Below, in pieces: positions 42,901-50,999 of a stretch of DNA of 64,000 bases. Below the pieces are notes generated by a model. The model was given only the letters and a program-made list of their open reading frames with translations. It did no database searches and was not told the origin of the DNA. Source of the stretch: Sorangiineae bacterium NIC37A_2 (GTDB taxonomy: Bacteria > Myxococcota_A > Polyangia > Polyangiales > Polyangiaceae); NCBI GenBank assembly GCA_002085155.1, contig NASX01000001.1:1-64000 (forward strand), read 5' to 3'. Each line of letters begins with the position of its first letter. The first letter of the stretch is position 1. Position numbers and translations under genes: made by a program.

Positions 42901-44619
42901 TCACTCCAAGTGCCAAGAGTCGATCTCGAAGCTCGGATTGCCTGTGAATTGAAGGCAGAGATCCTGCGGGCCCGGCGGGCCTGCGATCGCGCAAGTGAGC
43001 TCCGCGTACGTTTGGGCGCCTCCGGTCGGGGCGACCGTGCAGGTCCCGATCGAAGTCCCCGGCTCACCCGTAAACTCCCCACAGCCGCCGACGCGCACAT
43101 CGATCTGGCCGCCGCCCTCCGCCGACGCGACCCGAAGCACAAGCTTCGTCGCACCGTCTCGGAAGTCGACCTGGGAATATCCGACCCAGTCGCCGTCATC
43201 GAGCTCCCCCACTCGCACCGTTTGACCCGCCGTCCCGAGCACCTCGATCCCTTTCTCGGCCGCGAGAGTCTCCGCTTCGACCTCAGAGAAACCGTCGAGA
43301 CATTTGATCTGGTCCACCGTGAAGTCCTGGGTGCTCATGGTCGTGGACTTGAGTCGACCATCCGCCTCGTAGCCGAGCTCTTGAACGGCGACACTTCGGT
43401 TGTTCACCTTGTTCGTTCCGAGCTTCTGCATCAACTTCCGCGCATGATAGAAGAGATAGGTCTTCCCCTGGAAGTCCACGATCGACCCGTGGTTGTTATT
43501 CCCGTTATTGATATTGGCGTTCGGGAGGAACGTGCCTCGGTGAGTAAAGCCGGACATCGGGGACGTGCTCGTCATATACTGGAGCGACGCGTCATTGCCC
43601 GGCGTGAAGTCGGACGAATACTGGAGATAGTACGTGCCCTCTCGCTTGTGCACGAACATCGCTTCAAAGAAGTTCGGTATGACGATCTTCGTTGCTGAGG
43701 TGTCCTTGAGACTGATCATGTCGTCGTTCAGACGCATCACTCGTCCGTTATCGCCTGATTCTTCAGGTCCTCCGCCGAAGTACAGATACGCTTGCCCGTC
43801 GTCGTCCACGAAACAGGCCGGATCAAAGAGCCAGTCGACATCCTCCACGCCCGGGATCGCCCTCGTGATGAGGCTCTCGCCCAGCGGATCGACAAAAGGC
43901 CCGCCGGGGTTATCGGACACCGCGACCCCGATCGAGTCGCCACCGTTCGGCATGTAGAGGTAGTACTTCCCTCCCTTCGAACAGGCCCCAGGGGCATAGA
44001 GGTTCCCCGCCCAAGGCAGACTGTCCGCGTGGATCAAGACGCCGTGGTCCTGCCAGTTCACGAGATCGTCGCTCGAGAATCCTCGATAATCCACCATGTC
44101 GTAGTCCTCCTGACCATCGATGTCGTGGGACACGTAGAGGAAGATGCGGTCGCCGTAGACGACCGCGTTCGGGTCGGCGGTGAAGATGTGAGTGATCAGT
44201 GGGTTTCTGGCTTTCCCCTTGGGCACACAGCTCGACGCCCCGCCACTGCCCGACCCTCCGCCGTCACCCGAAACACCACCGCTTGGCGCTCCGCCGCTGC
44301 CTGGCCCGCTGCCGCCCGAGCCAGGCGCACCCCCCGCGTTTGCTCCGCCCACGCCGACTCCTCCAGAACTCGGCGCCCCCCCGTCGCTCCCGACCACATC
44401 GCCCCCGCTCCCGATGACTCCGCCTGCCCCGCCGGGCGCGCCGCCGCTCCCCGGAGAGCCTCCCGCTCCAACGTCACTCTCCCCCGAACCTGGCGAACAC
44501 GCCCAGGCGCTCGCGACCATCGCGAGAACGACGGAGCGCCACTGCACCTTCGAGGAGCGTCCTAGGACAGAGATCGTGAAGTTTCGGTGATGACGATCGA
44601 CGGCATGAAGCTCGGACAT
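42901..44619 (-). CDS. GH43-family glycoside hydrolase lipoprotein with C-terminal CBM6-like domain
   Basis: The ORF is 572 residues. The lipobox is near residue 41 (ASAWAC); the signal would be more usual with a GTG start at about residue 26, so the start is uncertain. After a long SGGAP linker comes a five-bladed GH43 propeller: IFTADPNAVVYGDRIFLY with the catalytic base Asp, DWLFDPACFVDDDGQAYLY with the pKa-modulating Asp, and FFEAMFVHKREGTYYL with the acid Glu. From about residue 440 a CBM6-like sandwich follows (FSEVEAETLAAEKGIEV, VGYSQVDF, FEIDSWHLE). Such enzymes cut arabinan, arabinoxylan or xylan, which fits xylA in the same window. Confidence 0.9.
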   Translation of the reverse strand: MSELHAVDRHHRNFTISVLGRSSKVQWRSVVLAMVASAWACSPGSGESDVGAGGSPGSGGAPGGAGGVIGSGGDVVGSDGGAPSSGGVGVGGANAGGAPGSGGSGPGSGGAPSGGVSGDGGGSGSGGASSCVPKGKARNPLITHIFTADPNAVVYGDRIFLYVSHDIDGQEDYDMVDYRGFSSDDLVNWQDHGVLIHADSLPWAGNLYAPGACSKGGKYYLYMPNGGDSIGVAVSDNPGGPFVDPLGESLITRAIPGVEDVDWLFDPACFVDDDGQAYLYFGGGPEESGDNGRVMRLNDDMISLKDTSATKIVIPNFFEAMFVHKREGTYYLQYSSDFTPGNDASLQYMTSTSPMSGFTHRGTFLPNANINNGNNNHGSIVDFQGKTYLFYHARKLMQKLGTNKVNNRSVAVQELGYEADGRLKSTTMSTQDFTVDQIKCLDGFSEVEAETLAAEKGIEVLGTAGQTVRVGELDDGDWVGYSQVDFRDGATKLVLRVASAEGGGQIDVRVGGCGEFTGEPGTSIGTCTVAPTGGAQTYAELTCAIAGPPGPQDLCLQFTGNPSFEIDSWHLE

Positions 44620-45086
44620 ACGAACAGCCGAATGGAACGAAAACCCGCCGAACGCAAGAACGGATCCGCAGGAGGACAGAACGGTCCCCTGCGCTCTTCG
44701 CGCTGCCGCCGAACAGCGGGCGCTCGACGAGAGCCTTCGTTGCCGCCGCCATGGCCAATGTTAGCGTTCACATTCTCGCACCACGGCTCGATTCGGCTCT
44801 TCACGCGCAACGCCATAGAACCGAGACGCAAAAGCTCCACGCTGAGAACGCTAACAATTCCGATGGTGCTTGCGCCGGATCAGCGCCGCTCCGCCGTCAG
44901 CAGGCACTGCTCGGCTGCAGCTTTGATTCAGTTGTCTTGAGGCCCCCTTGCAACGGCTCCTCGGCTTCGCCTCCGGGGCCGTTGATTCCCCCTGATCCGT
45001 GCTCGCTGCGTGGCTTTCGCCACGAAGCTCCGCGCGGATGGGGGAATGGGCGCGGGGTGCTCGAGTTATCTATTTATAAAATGAGG
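44620..45086. other. Intergenic region between the GH43 gene and the IS remnant
   Basis: No supported gene in 467 bases. The right half holds the composite hairpin described separately and a short A/T-rich tract (ATCTATTTATAAAATGAGG, about 45068). It is probably the scar of past insertions next to the IS3-family remnant. Confidence 0.45.
44951..45047. repeat. Composite hairpin element (two adjacent stems, one nested)
   Basis: Stem A: CAACGGCTCC (44951-44960) pairs with GGGGCCGTTG (44975-44984); its loop holds a small GGC/GCC hairpin. Stem B: ATTCCCCC (44985-44992) pairs with GGGGGAAT (45040-45047), then ATCCG with CGGAT, and inside it CGTGGC-TTTC-GCCACG. The stems are directly adjacent, so the 97 bases can fold as one unit. 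It is not coding. Confidence 0.75.
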
Positions 45087-45247
45087 TTAGCGCTTCTTGA
45101 GAAGGTGCCACTTCGTTTGTGTCTTCACGCGCGCTCTCGCTGCGCGGGTGCTCGCGGGGGGGGCGAGATGTTTGCGCGGACCGGAGCGAGAAACACCTAT
45201 CAGGTTACCCGGACCGGTGAGTGTCAAGGTAGTTGCCGCCTGAGACC

Positions 45248-46193
45248 TCACGCGGCTGCGGCCTGAGGGTTCGAATCTTCGCTGCACTCTTTCGTCGGAT
45301 TCAACCGGACTTCGAGCGGGTTCTTCCAAGCGCGTGGCGAGCCGCTCCAGCGCTCTGCGTGCGCAGGCTCGCGCGTACACTGCACGACGGGCCGCCAAAA
45401 CAGCCTCAGAGCGTCCGGCATGACGCTCTGAGGGAGTGACGAAGCCGATGCCACTGTGGAGGTGCTTATGATTGTACCAGGCCACGAAACCACGGACCCA
45501 CGCGCGCGCCTCTTCAAGGCTCGAAAACGGCCGCCGCGGGTATTCTGGCCTGTACTTCAGCGTGCGAAAGAGCGCCTCAGAATACGGATTGTCGTCGCTG
45601 ACCCGAGGACGGCTGTACGAAGCAATCACACCGAGCCGCTCCAGCGTTGCGCCCTTCATGGGGGCTCCGTTGTCTTGGTGCACAACCAACCCTCTGCCAT
45701 TGATTCTCTCAGCCTCAAGAGCAGCCTTGAGCGACGATGCTGCAAGCTCTCCGCTTTCGCTCTCATTCACAGACCATCCGACAAGCTTGCGACTCCAAAC
45801 GTCAAGCGGCCCCGTTGCTACATGCTCCTTCGGCGGCTTCGACCTCGCCGCCTTCGCTCGGCCCCGATGACCCATGAGCCGCGCCTCTCGAAGCAGGCGA
45901 TAAAACGTCGACTCGGAAGCCACATAGCGGCCAGAATCTGCCAGCTTCGGCACGATTTGCTTCGGCGAAAGGTCCCGATGCTCCGGACTGCTTGCTAGCT
46001 CAAGCACACGCTTGCGCTCAGCAGCACTCAGCTTGTTTCGAGGCTCGCTCTTTGGACCATGACGCCCGTCCTCTCCCACTTCGCTCCTCCCTCGCCAGCG
46101 TTACACTGTTCGCTCATCGAGCCCAACCTCTGCGCACACACGCTCAAGACGCGCCCCTCCTCGCTGCGCTTCGGCGACGTTCTTTAGAATCAC
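45248..46193 (-). pseudogene. IS3-family transposase OrfB, inactivated
   Basis: The frame begins at the GTG at 46193, overlapping the orfA stop. LDERTV is followed by an in-frame TAA (46101-46103), where relatives read a Gln before RWR. The integrase core then runs to KEHVATGP and jumps directly to LDVWSRKLVGW. The usual 20-30 residues between them, which carry the first catalytic Asp (the W.DIT region), are missing. The second Asp (VVHQDNGAPM) and the Glu (DNPYSEALF) remain. Near 45350-45370 the frame shifts: the proper C terminus (ERWSGSPRAWKNPLEVRLNP) is in another frame and ends at 45248. The ORF track's 45087..46079 covers only part. Confidence 0.88.
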
Positions 46194-46683
46194 TTGTCGC
46201 TCTCCTCGCTCATGTCGCCTTCCTCTCCCGCCGAGAAGAAGGCACTGAGTTTTTTTCGAAGCACCAATATCGCTGCGGTCTCCGCTAGCGCCTTCTCCTT
46301 GCGCCGAAGCTCTCGCTCTAGCTCCTTCACCCGGTTCGCTTCCGGACTCGCCCCGCGCCGTCCAGGGCGCATCGCAGAAACCACCGCGCCCTCTATCTCC
46401 TGGCGAAATCGCTCCAAGTCTGCCTCGTGAAGCCCCTCGCTCCGCAGAAGCTCACCGAGTCCTGCCTCGCCAGCAGCGGCCGCCGCTAGCACGCCTCCGG
46501 CGTCCAGCGCTTGCCTCGTGTCACCTTTCTCGTCGCCATCGCCGGGACTTTCGCCTCCCTCAGCCACTTCGACAACGTTGGCTGGCCCACGCCGCATTCC
46601 TTCGAAAGAGCGTTCGCGCTCACTCTCGACGGTCCCATCATCTTCGCGACCATCTTCTCCTTAAACTTCTCGCTGTGCTTCAC
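46190..46683 (-). pseudogene. IS3-family transposase OrfA, frameshifted
   Basis: The first part, from the GTG at 46683, reads MKHSEKFKEKMVAKMMGP and ECGVGQPTLSKWLREAK (the helix-turn-helix), then stops after RGKRWTPEAC at 46486. The continuation is in the next frame (LAAAAAGEAGLGELLRSEGLHEADLERF to SAFFSAGEEGDMSEESDK), including the leucine-zipper-like ELERELRRKEKALAE. A single indel near 46490-46510 would join the two. The end overlaps the orfB start, as expected for IS3 frameshifting elements. Confidence 0.85.
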
Positions 46684-46836
46684 GGCCTCCTCGGCCTTCT
46701 CGCCCCGTCTCGTTTCTCCTCAACTCAGCCATAATCCGTCGCGCTCCGAAATTCGGCCGGCGGGTCAGGGGCGCCCGACCGTGAGAAGTTGGCGTGTTTC
46801 GTCTCGAAACGAACGGAAAGTCCGGCCGCAGTCGGT

Positions 46837-48999
46837 TCAGAATTCAATCTTGCCGTCGGGGGTGACGCGTGGTGTCCAAATCCCTTCAGGAACCTCGGCG
46901 TCGTTCCACAAGACAGTCTTCAGCTTCTCCCGTTCCCATTCCTCTGCCTCCTGGGCCGACATCGAGCGGAGAAGCATCGCTCGGGCTGCATCGCGATCGC
47001 CAGCTCGAAGCGCGAGTTCCGCGAGGGTTCGATGGGCTTCGGGATTGTCAGGAGGGTTCTCAAAGGCCGGACGGGCGACGGCGTAGGCCCGGCCGTAGGC
47101 GTGAAGACTCGTGAAAAACTGCGCCCCGAGCACTGGAGGAACACTTCCTCCCTTTAGGTACGGAGCGAGCTGCACGGCATCGGCAAAGGTCTCTGCCATC
47201 CTTCCCTGATCGGTAAACGGCACGAAACGGGAGAGGGCCTCAGTGAGCGCGAGCGTCTCTTCGACTTGCCCTGCTCGAGCACGCACCGTTCCTGCGCGCG
47301 CGAGAACAGTCCAGCACTGATCGCACTTGTCCATGGCGAGATCGACGCGGCGAATGGCCTTCTTATCGTCGCCAAGACGGCTCCAGATATCCGCCGACAG
47401 CAAGAGGATTCGCCGCCTGCTGCGCATGAGCTCGCGGTACAGCGTGGAGTCCTTGTTCCAGCCTATGCGAGCAACGCCAGGGACCTCGAACGTGAACGCT
47501 TTCCCCTGCACAAGGGCGTCGCAATACTCCGCCAATCGTCGAAGGGCGTCGACCTCCAGGTCGGGCGTGACGTCGGCGAGTGCCTCCATACTCCGGTAAG
47601 CGAGTTCACCATTGAGAGCCTGGTATCCGGTCCTTCGATTGAACTCAAGGAAGGCCTGCGCGAGTTGGAGCGCGCTTTTCGGGCGGTTGGCGCGTAGCTC
47701 GCGAGAGACGTAGTAGTCCTGCGCCGCGTTGTAGTACGGGTTCTGCGTGAGCTCTGCCTTCCAGAACTTCTCCGAAGATGAATAGTCGTCCGAGCGCTCG
47801 ATGGAGATCGTGGCAAGCGCCACTACAGGCGCAACAAGCCATAGAACTTGGCGAGAGCTAGTCCCGAGATCCACGAAGCGCTCAGCGAGCGCCCCGAACA
47901 TAAAGGCGATTGAAATCAGCGGGACGTAAAGGTAACGCGGAGAAATCAAGGAAAGCTCACCATGAGGCACAATCCCCGAGACGGGAAACCAGCATCCTAG
48001 GAAGCAAAGCCAACCGAGGCCGAAACGTGGAGTCGTCTTTCGCCAACGCCACGCGACAGCGTTGATGAACAGAAATGCGAGTGCGCCCAGGGCCGCATAG
48101 TCGTAACGAGGGAAGACGACGCCTTCCACGACCCGGGGGACGGCTCGACCGAGAGTCGTATCCAAAGGCCAGAACACCAGGACAACTGCCCGCCCGAAGG
48201 CTTCGAGGGCCGGAGGCATCGTGGTGACTCCGGCTATTCCTCTTTCCCCAAAAGGAGAACCGAAAAGCCAGGCCCGCCATCCGACGTAAGCCACGAGGAC
48301 CAAGCCGGAGACCAGGAGGTGTATGAGAACCTCGCGGCACCCGGCCCAGGTGAAGCTCGCGATTCTCCGCGATGCGAAATGATCCAGAAGAATCAGGAAC
48401 GGCAACACCACAGCCATTTCTTTCGCGCTGCACGCGATTGCGGTTCCAAGAAAAACTCCCAAGCCTCCGAGAGCCTTGTTTGCGCTGAACCAGTGCAGGC
48501 TGTGAATCGCCAGGAGCATGCCGAAGAGGCACATCGAGTCGCCGCGTCCGCTGATCCAACAGGCCACCTCAGTCTGAGCAGGATGGAGGGCGAACAGGGC
48601 AGCGAGAATCAGGGCCAGGCCCTTTGCGTCGAACCAACGGCGAAACATCGTCCACACGAGGACCGCGTTGACCGCATGAAACAGGAGGTTCGTGAGGTGA
48701 AAGACGGCCGCCCTTGCTCCGCCCAGCTGCCAGTCCCAAGCGAAGCTGGCGAGCACAAAAGGGCGCCAGAAGATCAGGGAGCTACCGTCAGAGGCGGGAT
48801 CGAAAGTTAGGTCCCAGATCGTTTCGGTCAGCCAGAGACGCCAATGGTCGAAGGACTGGACCTTGTAGTTTCCGGCGATGAGCAGACGGTCATCGAACAG
48901 AAACGGACCAGGGGCCGCCGGCGCAAAGACCGCTAGGGCGATCACAAAGAGGGCAGCCCCCAATAGCCAGGGGCGAACCCCGCGTTCCACATTGGACAA
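46837..48999 (-). CDS. TMTC-like membrane glycosyltransferase with TPR-type C-terminal part
   Basis: This 720-residue protein (TTG start, or GTG at 48990) has about ten to twelve membrane helices in residues 10-420. The first loop motif FLFDDRLLIAGN is typical of GT-C O-mannosyl-type enzymes (Asp-Asp pair), then HLTNLLFHAVNAVLVW, LFALHPAQTEVACWISGRGD and LSLISPRYLYVPLISIAF. The C-terminal 270 residues are helical and TPR-like. This is the layout of TMTC and related bacterial protein glycosyltransferases. It lies 145 bases downstream of pilA on the same strand, beyond a terminator, so pilin or another exported protein may be its substrate. Neither sugar nor acceptor can be read from the sequence. 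Confidence 0.8.
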   Translation of the reverse strand: MSNVERGVRPWLLGAALFVIALAVFAPAAPGPFLFDDRLLIAGNYKVQSFDHWRLWLTETIWDLTFDPASDGSSLIFWRPFVLASFAWDWQLGGARAAVFHLTNLLFHAVNAVLVWTMFRRWFDAKGLALILAALFALHPAQTEVACWISGRGDSMCLFGMLLAIHSLHWFSANKALGGLGVFLGTAIACSAKEMAVVLPFLILLDHFASRRIASFTWAGCREVLIHLLVSGLVLVAYVGWRAWLFGSPFGERGIAGVTTMPPALEAFGRAVVLVFWPLDTTLGRAVPRVVEGVVFPRYDYAALGALAFLFINAVAWRWRKTTPRFGLGWLCFLGCWFPVSGIVPHGELSLISPRYLYVPLISIAFMFGALAERFVDLGTSSRQVLWLVAPVVALATISIERSDDYSSSEKFWKAELTQNPYYNAAQDYYVSRELRANRPKSALQLAQAFLEFNRRTGYQALNGELAYRSMEALADVTPDLEVDALRRLAEYCDALVQGKAFTFEVPGVARIGWNKDSTLYRELMRSRRRILLLSADIWSRLGDDKKAIRRVDLAMDKCDQCWTVLARAGTVRARAGQVEETLALTEALSRFVPFTDQGRMAETFADAVQLAPYLKGGSVPPVLGAQFFTSLHAYGRAYAVARPAFENPPDNPEAHRTLAELALRAGDRDAARAMLLRSMSAQEAEEWEREKLKTVLWNDAEVPEGIWTPRVTPDGKIEF

Positions 49000-49081
49000 G
49001 GTAGGAAGAGTCTAACGGGTTTCGAGAGAAATCGCGAAAGGGAGTATACGGAGCACTACCGAAGGGGTGCTCATCAAATAA

Positions 49082-49113
49082 CAATGGGCAGCCTCCGAAA
49101 AGGCTGCCCATTG
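49082..49113 (-). terminator. Terminator of pilA
   Basis: CAATGGGCAGCCT and AGGCTGCCCATTG form a perfect 13-bp stem with loop CCGAAA. On the minus strand it is followed by TTATTTGAT. It lies 30 bases after the pilA stop and separates it from the glycosyltransferase gene; some read-through is possible. Confidence 0.85.
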
Positions 49114-49143
49114 TGGCAATGCGCCGAGTTGCGCAAGAAGGGG

Positions 49144-49707
49144 TTATTCCTCCGGGAGCGTCTCGTTGATAGCGGGAGATACGCGGAGCGTTCCGTCAGC
49201 CTCGACCTTAGCTTCAATGCTGAAGAGCGAAGTTGTCGTATCGCCGTCAAGATCACCAACGGCTTGTGCCCAGAATCCGGCACCACTGCCGTTTGCCGAG
49301 GTACCGTCCGTGCCGGTGTAAGAGTACTGGTAGTACTGCGGGCCCTTCATCGAAAACTTCAGACAGCTCCACCCGGCACCACTCCAATCCGCGTCCGACG
49401 ACTGATACTTCTGTCCAGCGAGAACTGCGGCCGGGACAGCCGGAGCATTCGGACAGAACTTACGCGACGATCCCACGGAGCCACTCACGGAGAGAAGGGT
49501 GCCCTCCATCGTTTCGCCCTCGAAGGAGCTCACAGCACCCTTCCGGATCGCACCAAGCGAGTTCCGCGCTTCACCCGTCTTCGAGCTGGCTACGTATTTC
49601 TGCACGCCGTAGATGGCGAGGGAGGCGAGGATGCCGATGATCACGACCACGATCATGAGTTCGATGAGCGTGAAGCCGCGGAGTCGTTTCTTGGTCAGTT
49701 TCTGCAT
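49144..49707 (-). CDS. pilA: Type IV major pilin PilA
   Basis: This 187-residue prepilin has an 11-residue basic leader and the prepilin peptidase site RG|FTLIELMIVVVIIGI; Glu5 of the mature protein (Glu16) is present and needed for assembly. After the N-terminal helix (to about residue 50) comes a globular domain with two cysteines (KFCPNAP and WSCLKF) for a likely disulfide, and Ser/Thr/Gly-rich loops (TGTDGTSANGSG). Such pilins build type IV pili used for twitching/S-motility in myxobacteria. A sigma-54 type promoter lies just upstream, AGGAGA precedes the ATG, and a strong terminator follows. Confidence 0.96.
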   Translation of the reverse strand: MQKLTKKRLRGFTLIELMIVVVIIGILASLAIYGVQKYVASSKTGEARNSLGAIRKGAVSSFEGETMEGTLLSVSGSVGSSRKFCPNAPAVPAAVLAGQKYQSSDADWSGAGWSCLKFSMKGPQYYQYSYTGTDGTSANGSGAGFWAQAVGDLDGDTTTSLFSIEAKVEADGTLRVSPAINETLPEE

Positions 49708-50082
49708 ATAGAATCTCCTGAAAATTGTGGCCGGGGTTCCGACCGAGCCAATAGCAGGGGCCGTGCCAACTCCTTCCGAGGACGGGGGGCCAATGAGTAT
49801 TTGGACGGCGGGTCAGGACGGAGCCGATTTGGCGCCCTTTCAGCAAAATCCAGCCGGGGTTTACGCAGGGAACTGTGGGAGAGGGGCCGAAAGGCCCCCC
49901 GAGGTGCGCCTGACGAAAATCGTCACCTGTCGAAATGCCCTGACAAACTGCGGCAGGAAGGGCATGAGGGTCGATGTATTCGTCGGGAGCCGCATCCTCC
50001 CTGATATTTCACTTCCGAAGTTGCGCTCTCAGCTGGCGGTGCCAATATTGACACCATAAAAATCGAAGAACTGGTAGCCGCT
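49708..50082. other. Intergenic region between pilA and the HicA-like gene
   Basis: About 375 divergent bases. The left part holds the pilA ribosome site and sigma-54 promoter. From about 49880 there is a hairpin-prone stretch (GGGGCCGAAAGGCCCC). The right end should hold the hicAB promoter; CCAATATTGACACCATAAAAAT is locally A/T-rich with a TTGACA-like -35 hexamer at 50048. No gene is supported. Confidence 0.5.
49753..49769 (-). promoter_or_regulatory. Sigma-54 (-24/-12) promoter of pilA
   Basis: On the minus strand, TTGGCACGGCCCCTGCT matches the consensus YTGGCACGrNNNTTGCW at all fixed positions but one. It ends about 45 bases before the pilA ATG (49707). pilA of Myxococcus xanthus is known to be transcribed by sigma-54 with PilR, so this fits. 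Confidence 0.88.
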
Positions 50083-50304
50083 ATGCGAACGGCTCCCCAG
50101 AACATCCGGTTTTCAGATGCTGTCAAAGTAGCCTGCCACTACTTCGGAGAACCCCGCCAAAAGGGAACCAGCCATTGTGTTTGGAAGATGCCTTGGCCAG
50201 GAGACCCTCGAGTGAACCTCCAGAACAAGAACGGGATGGCCAAAGCATATCAAGTGAGGCAGCTACTCGAAGCCATCGGGCTGCATGCAGAAAGACGAAA
50301 GTAG
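50083..50304 (+). CDS. hicA: HicA-like mRNA interferase toxin
   Basis: This 73-residue protein has the HicA dsRBD-like fold: FSDAVKVACHYFGEPRQKGTSHCVWK with the catalytic His in the G-S-H motif, then NKNGMAKAYQVRQLLEAIG, the second conserved block. HicA cuts mRNA. The HicB-like antitoxin gene follows after 16 bases, in the usual toxin-first order. The protein is slightly longer than classic HicA (about 58-60), with an N-terminal extension. Confidence 0.88.
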   Translation: MRTAPQNIRFSDAVKVACHYFGEPRQKGTSHCVWKMPWPGDPRVNLQNKNGMAKAYQVRQLLEAIGLHAERRK

Positions 50305-50320
50305 AAAGGAAACCAAACCC

Positions 50321-50650
50321 ATGGACCGAGCTGATCTCTATACGTATCGGGTCCTCTGGTCTTCAGAGGACGACGAGTTCGTTGGCCTCGTGGCTGAGTT
50401 CCCAAGCCTCAGCCACCTTGCGACGGAGCGACATGCCGCATTGGAGGGGATTGTCGGGCTCGTTCGAGAAGTTTTGCAGGATATGGAGACCTCAGGAGAG
50501 ATGCCACCCGAGCCTCTCGCTCAGAAGCAGTATTCGGGGGAGCTGCGACTCCGCATGCCACCCGCGATGCACAAGAAGCTTGCCATCGAGGCAGCCGAGG
50601 AGAAGACCTCTCTCAATGCCGTGATCGTTCGCCGGCTCGCCGCCTTCTAA
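50321..50650 (+). CDS. hicB: HicB-like antitoxin
   Basis: The ATG at 50321 (AAAGGAAA ahead) gives 109 residues; the track start would overlap hicA. The N-terminal half has the partial RNase-H-like HicB fold: YTYRVLWSSEDDEFVGLVAEFPSLSHLATERHAAL with GIVGLVREVL. The C-terminal half, LRLRMPPAMHKKLAIEAAEEKTSLNAVIVRRLA, is a ribbon-helix-helix DNA-binding domain. It should bind the HicA-like toxin and repress the operon. Confidence 0.92.
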   Translation: MDRADLYTYRVLWSSEDDEFVGLVAEFPSLSHLATERHAALEGIVGLVREVLQDMETSGEMPPEPLAQKQYSGELRLRMPPAMHKKLAIEAAEEKTSLNAVIVRRLAAF

Positions 50651-50702
50651 ACGTCCCCCCCTGCGCCTTCCGGGCCTACGGTCTCTCTGCTCGCGGAAAC
50701 AC

Positions 50703-50999
50703 TCACACCTTCGGCCCGTGCCCGCGGCGGGCACTCCACACCGAGTAGATGATCACGCACTCCGACTCCCGATCGTACCTGTAATAGATGTGGCAATTCG
50801 TCTTGGGCATTGGCCATCGGCGAATCGTTCGTTCTCGCCGGCGGATATAGATGGCTCCGGCTTCCGGTGCCGCTGTCAGCTGGTCCAGCGCAGCAAGAAA
50901 CTCCTCAACGAACAGCGTCGTCGCGTCGCGATTCTGTCGCCACCACGTATCTTGAGTGCGGAACTGGTCGCGAGCTTCTTTGAGGACCTTGAACTTCAC
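50703..50999 (-). CDS. ParE/RelE-superfamily toxin
   Basis: This 98-residue protein has the fold of ParE/RelE toxins: KVLKEARDQFRTQDTWWRQNR, VEEFLAALDQLTAAPEAG, IRRWPMPKTNCHIYYRYDRES and VIIYSVWSARRGHGP near the end. ParE members poison gyrase, RelE members cut mRNA; the sequence does not decide. Its ATG overlaps the antitoxin stop by 4 bases. It converges with hicB. Confidence 0.88.
   Translation of the reverse strand: MKFKVLKEARDQFRTQDTWWRQNRDATTLFVEEFLAALDQLTAAPEAGAIYIRRRERTIRRWPMPKTNCHIYYRYDRESECVIIYSVWSARRGHGPKV

Larger units (their letters stand above)
45205..46740 (-). mobile_element. Degraded IS3-family insertion sequence
   Basis: Two overlapping transposase frames in IS3 order (orfA then orfB on the minus strand) are both damaged: a frameshift in orfA, a nonsense codon in orfB, an internal deletion in orfB and a frameshift near its C terminus. 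Candidate ends are approximate. Past orfB the minus strand reads GGCAACTACCTTGACACTCACC, which could be the right terminal repeat, but I found no matching partner upstream of orfA. It cannot transpose by its own products. Confidence 0.85.

Noticed and set aside
45268-45290. tRNA T-arm-like GGTTCGAATCTTC
   Set aside because: It is part of the damaged orfB (Asp-Ser-Asn-Pro codons on the other strand) and no cloverleaf can be built around it.
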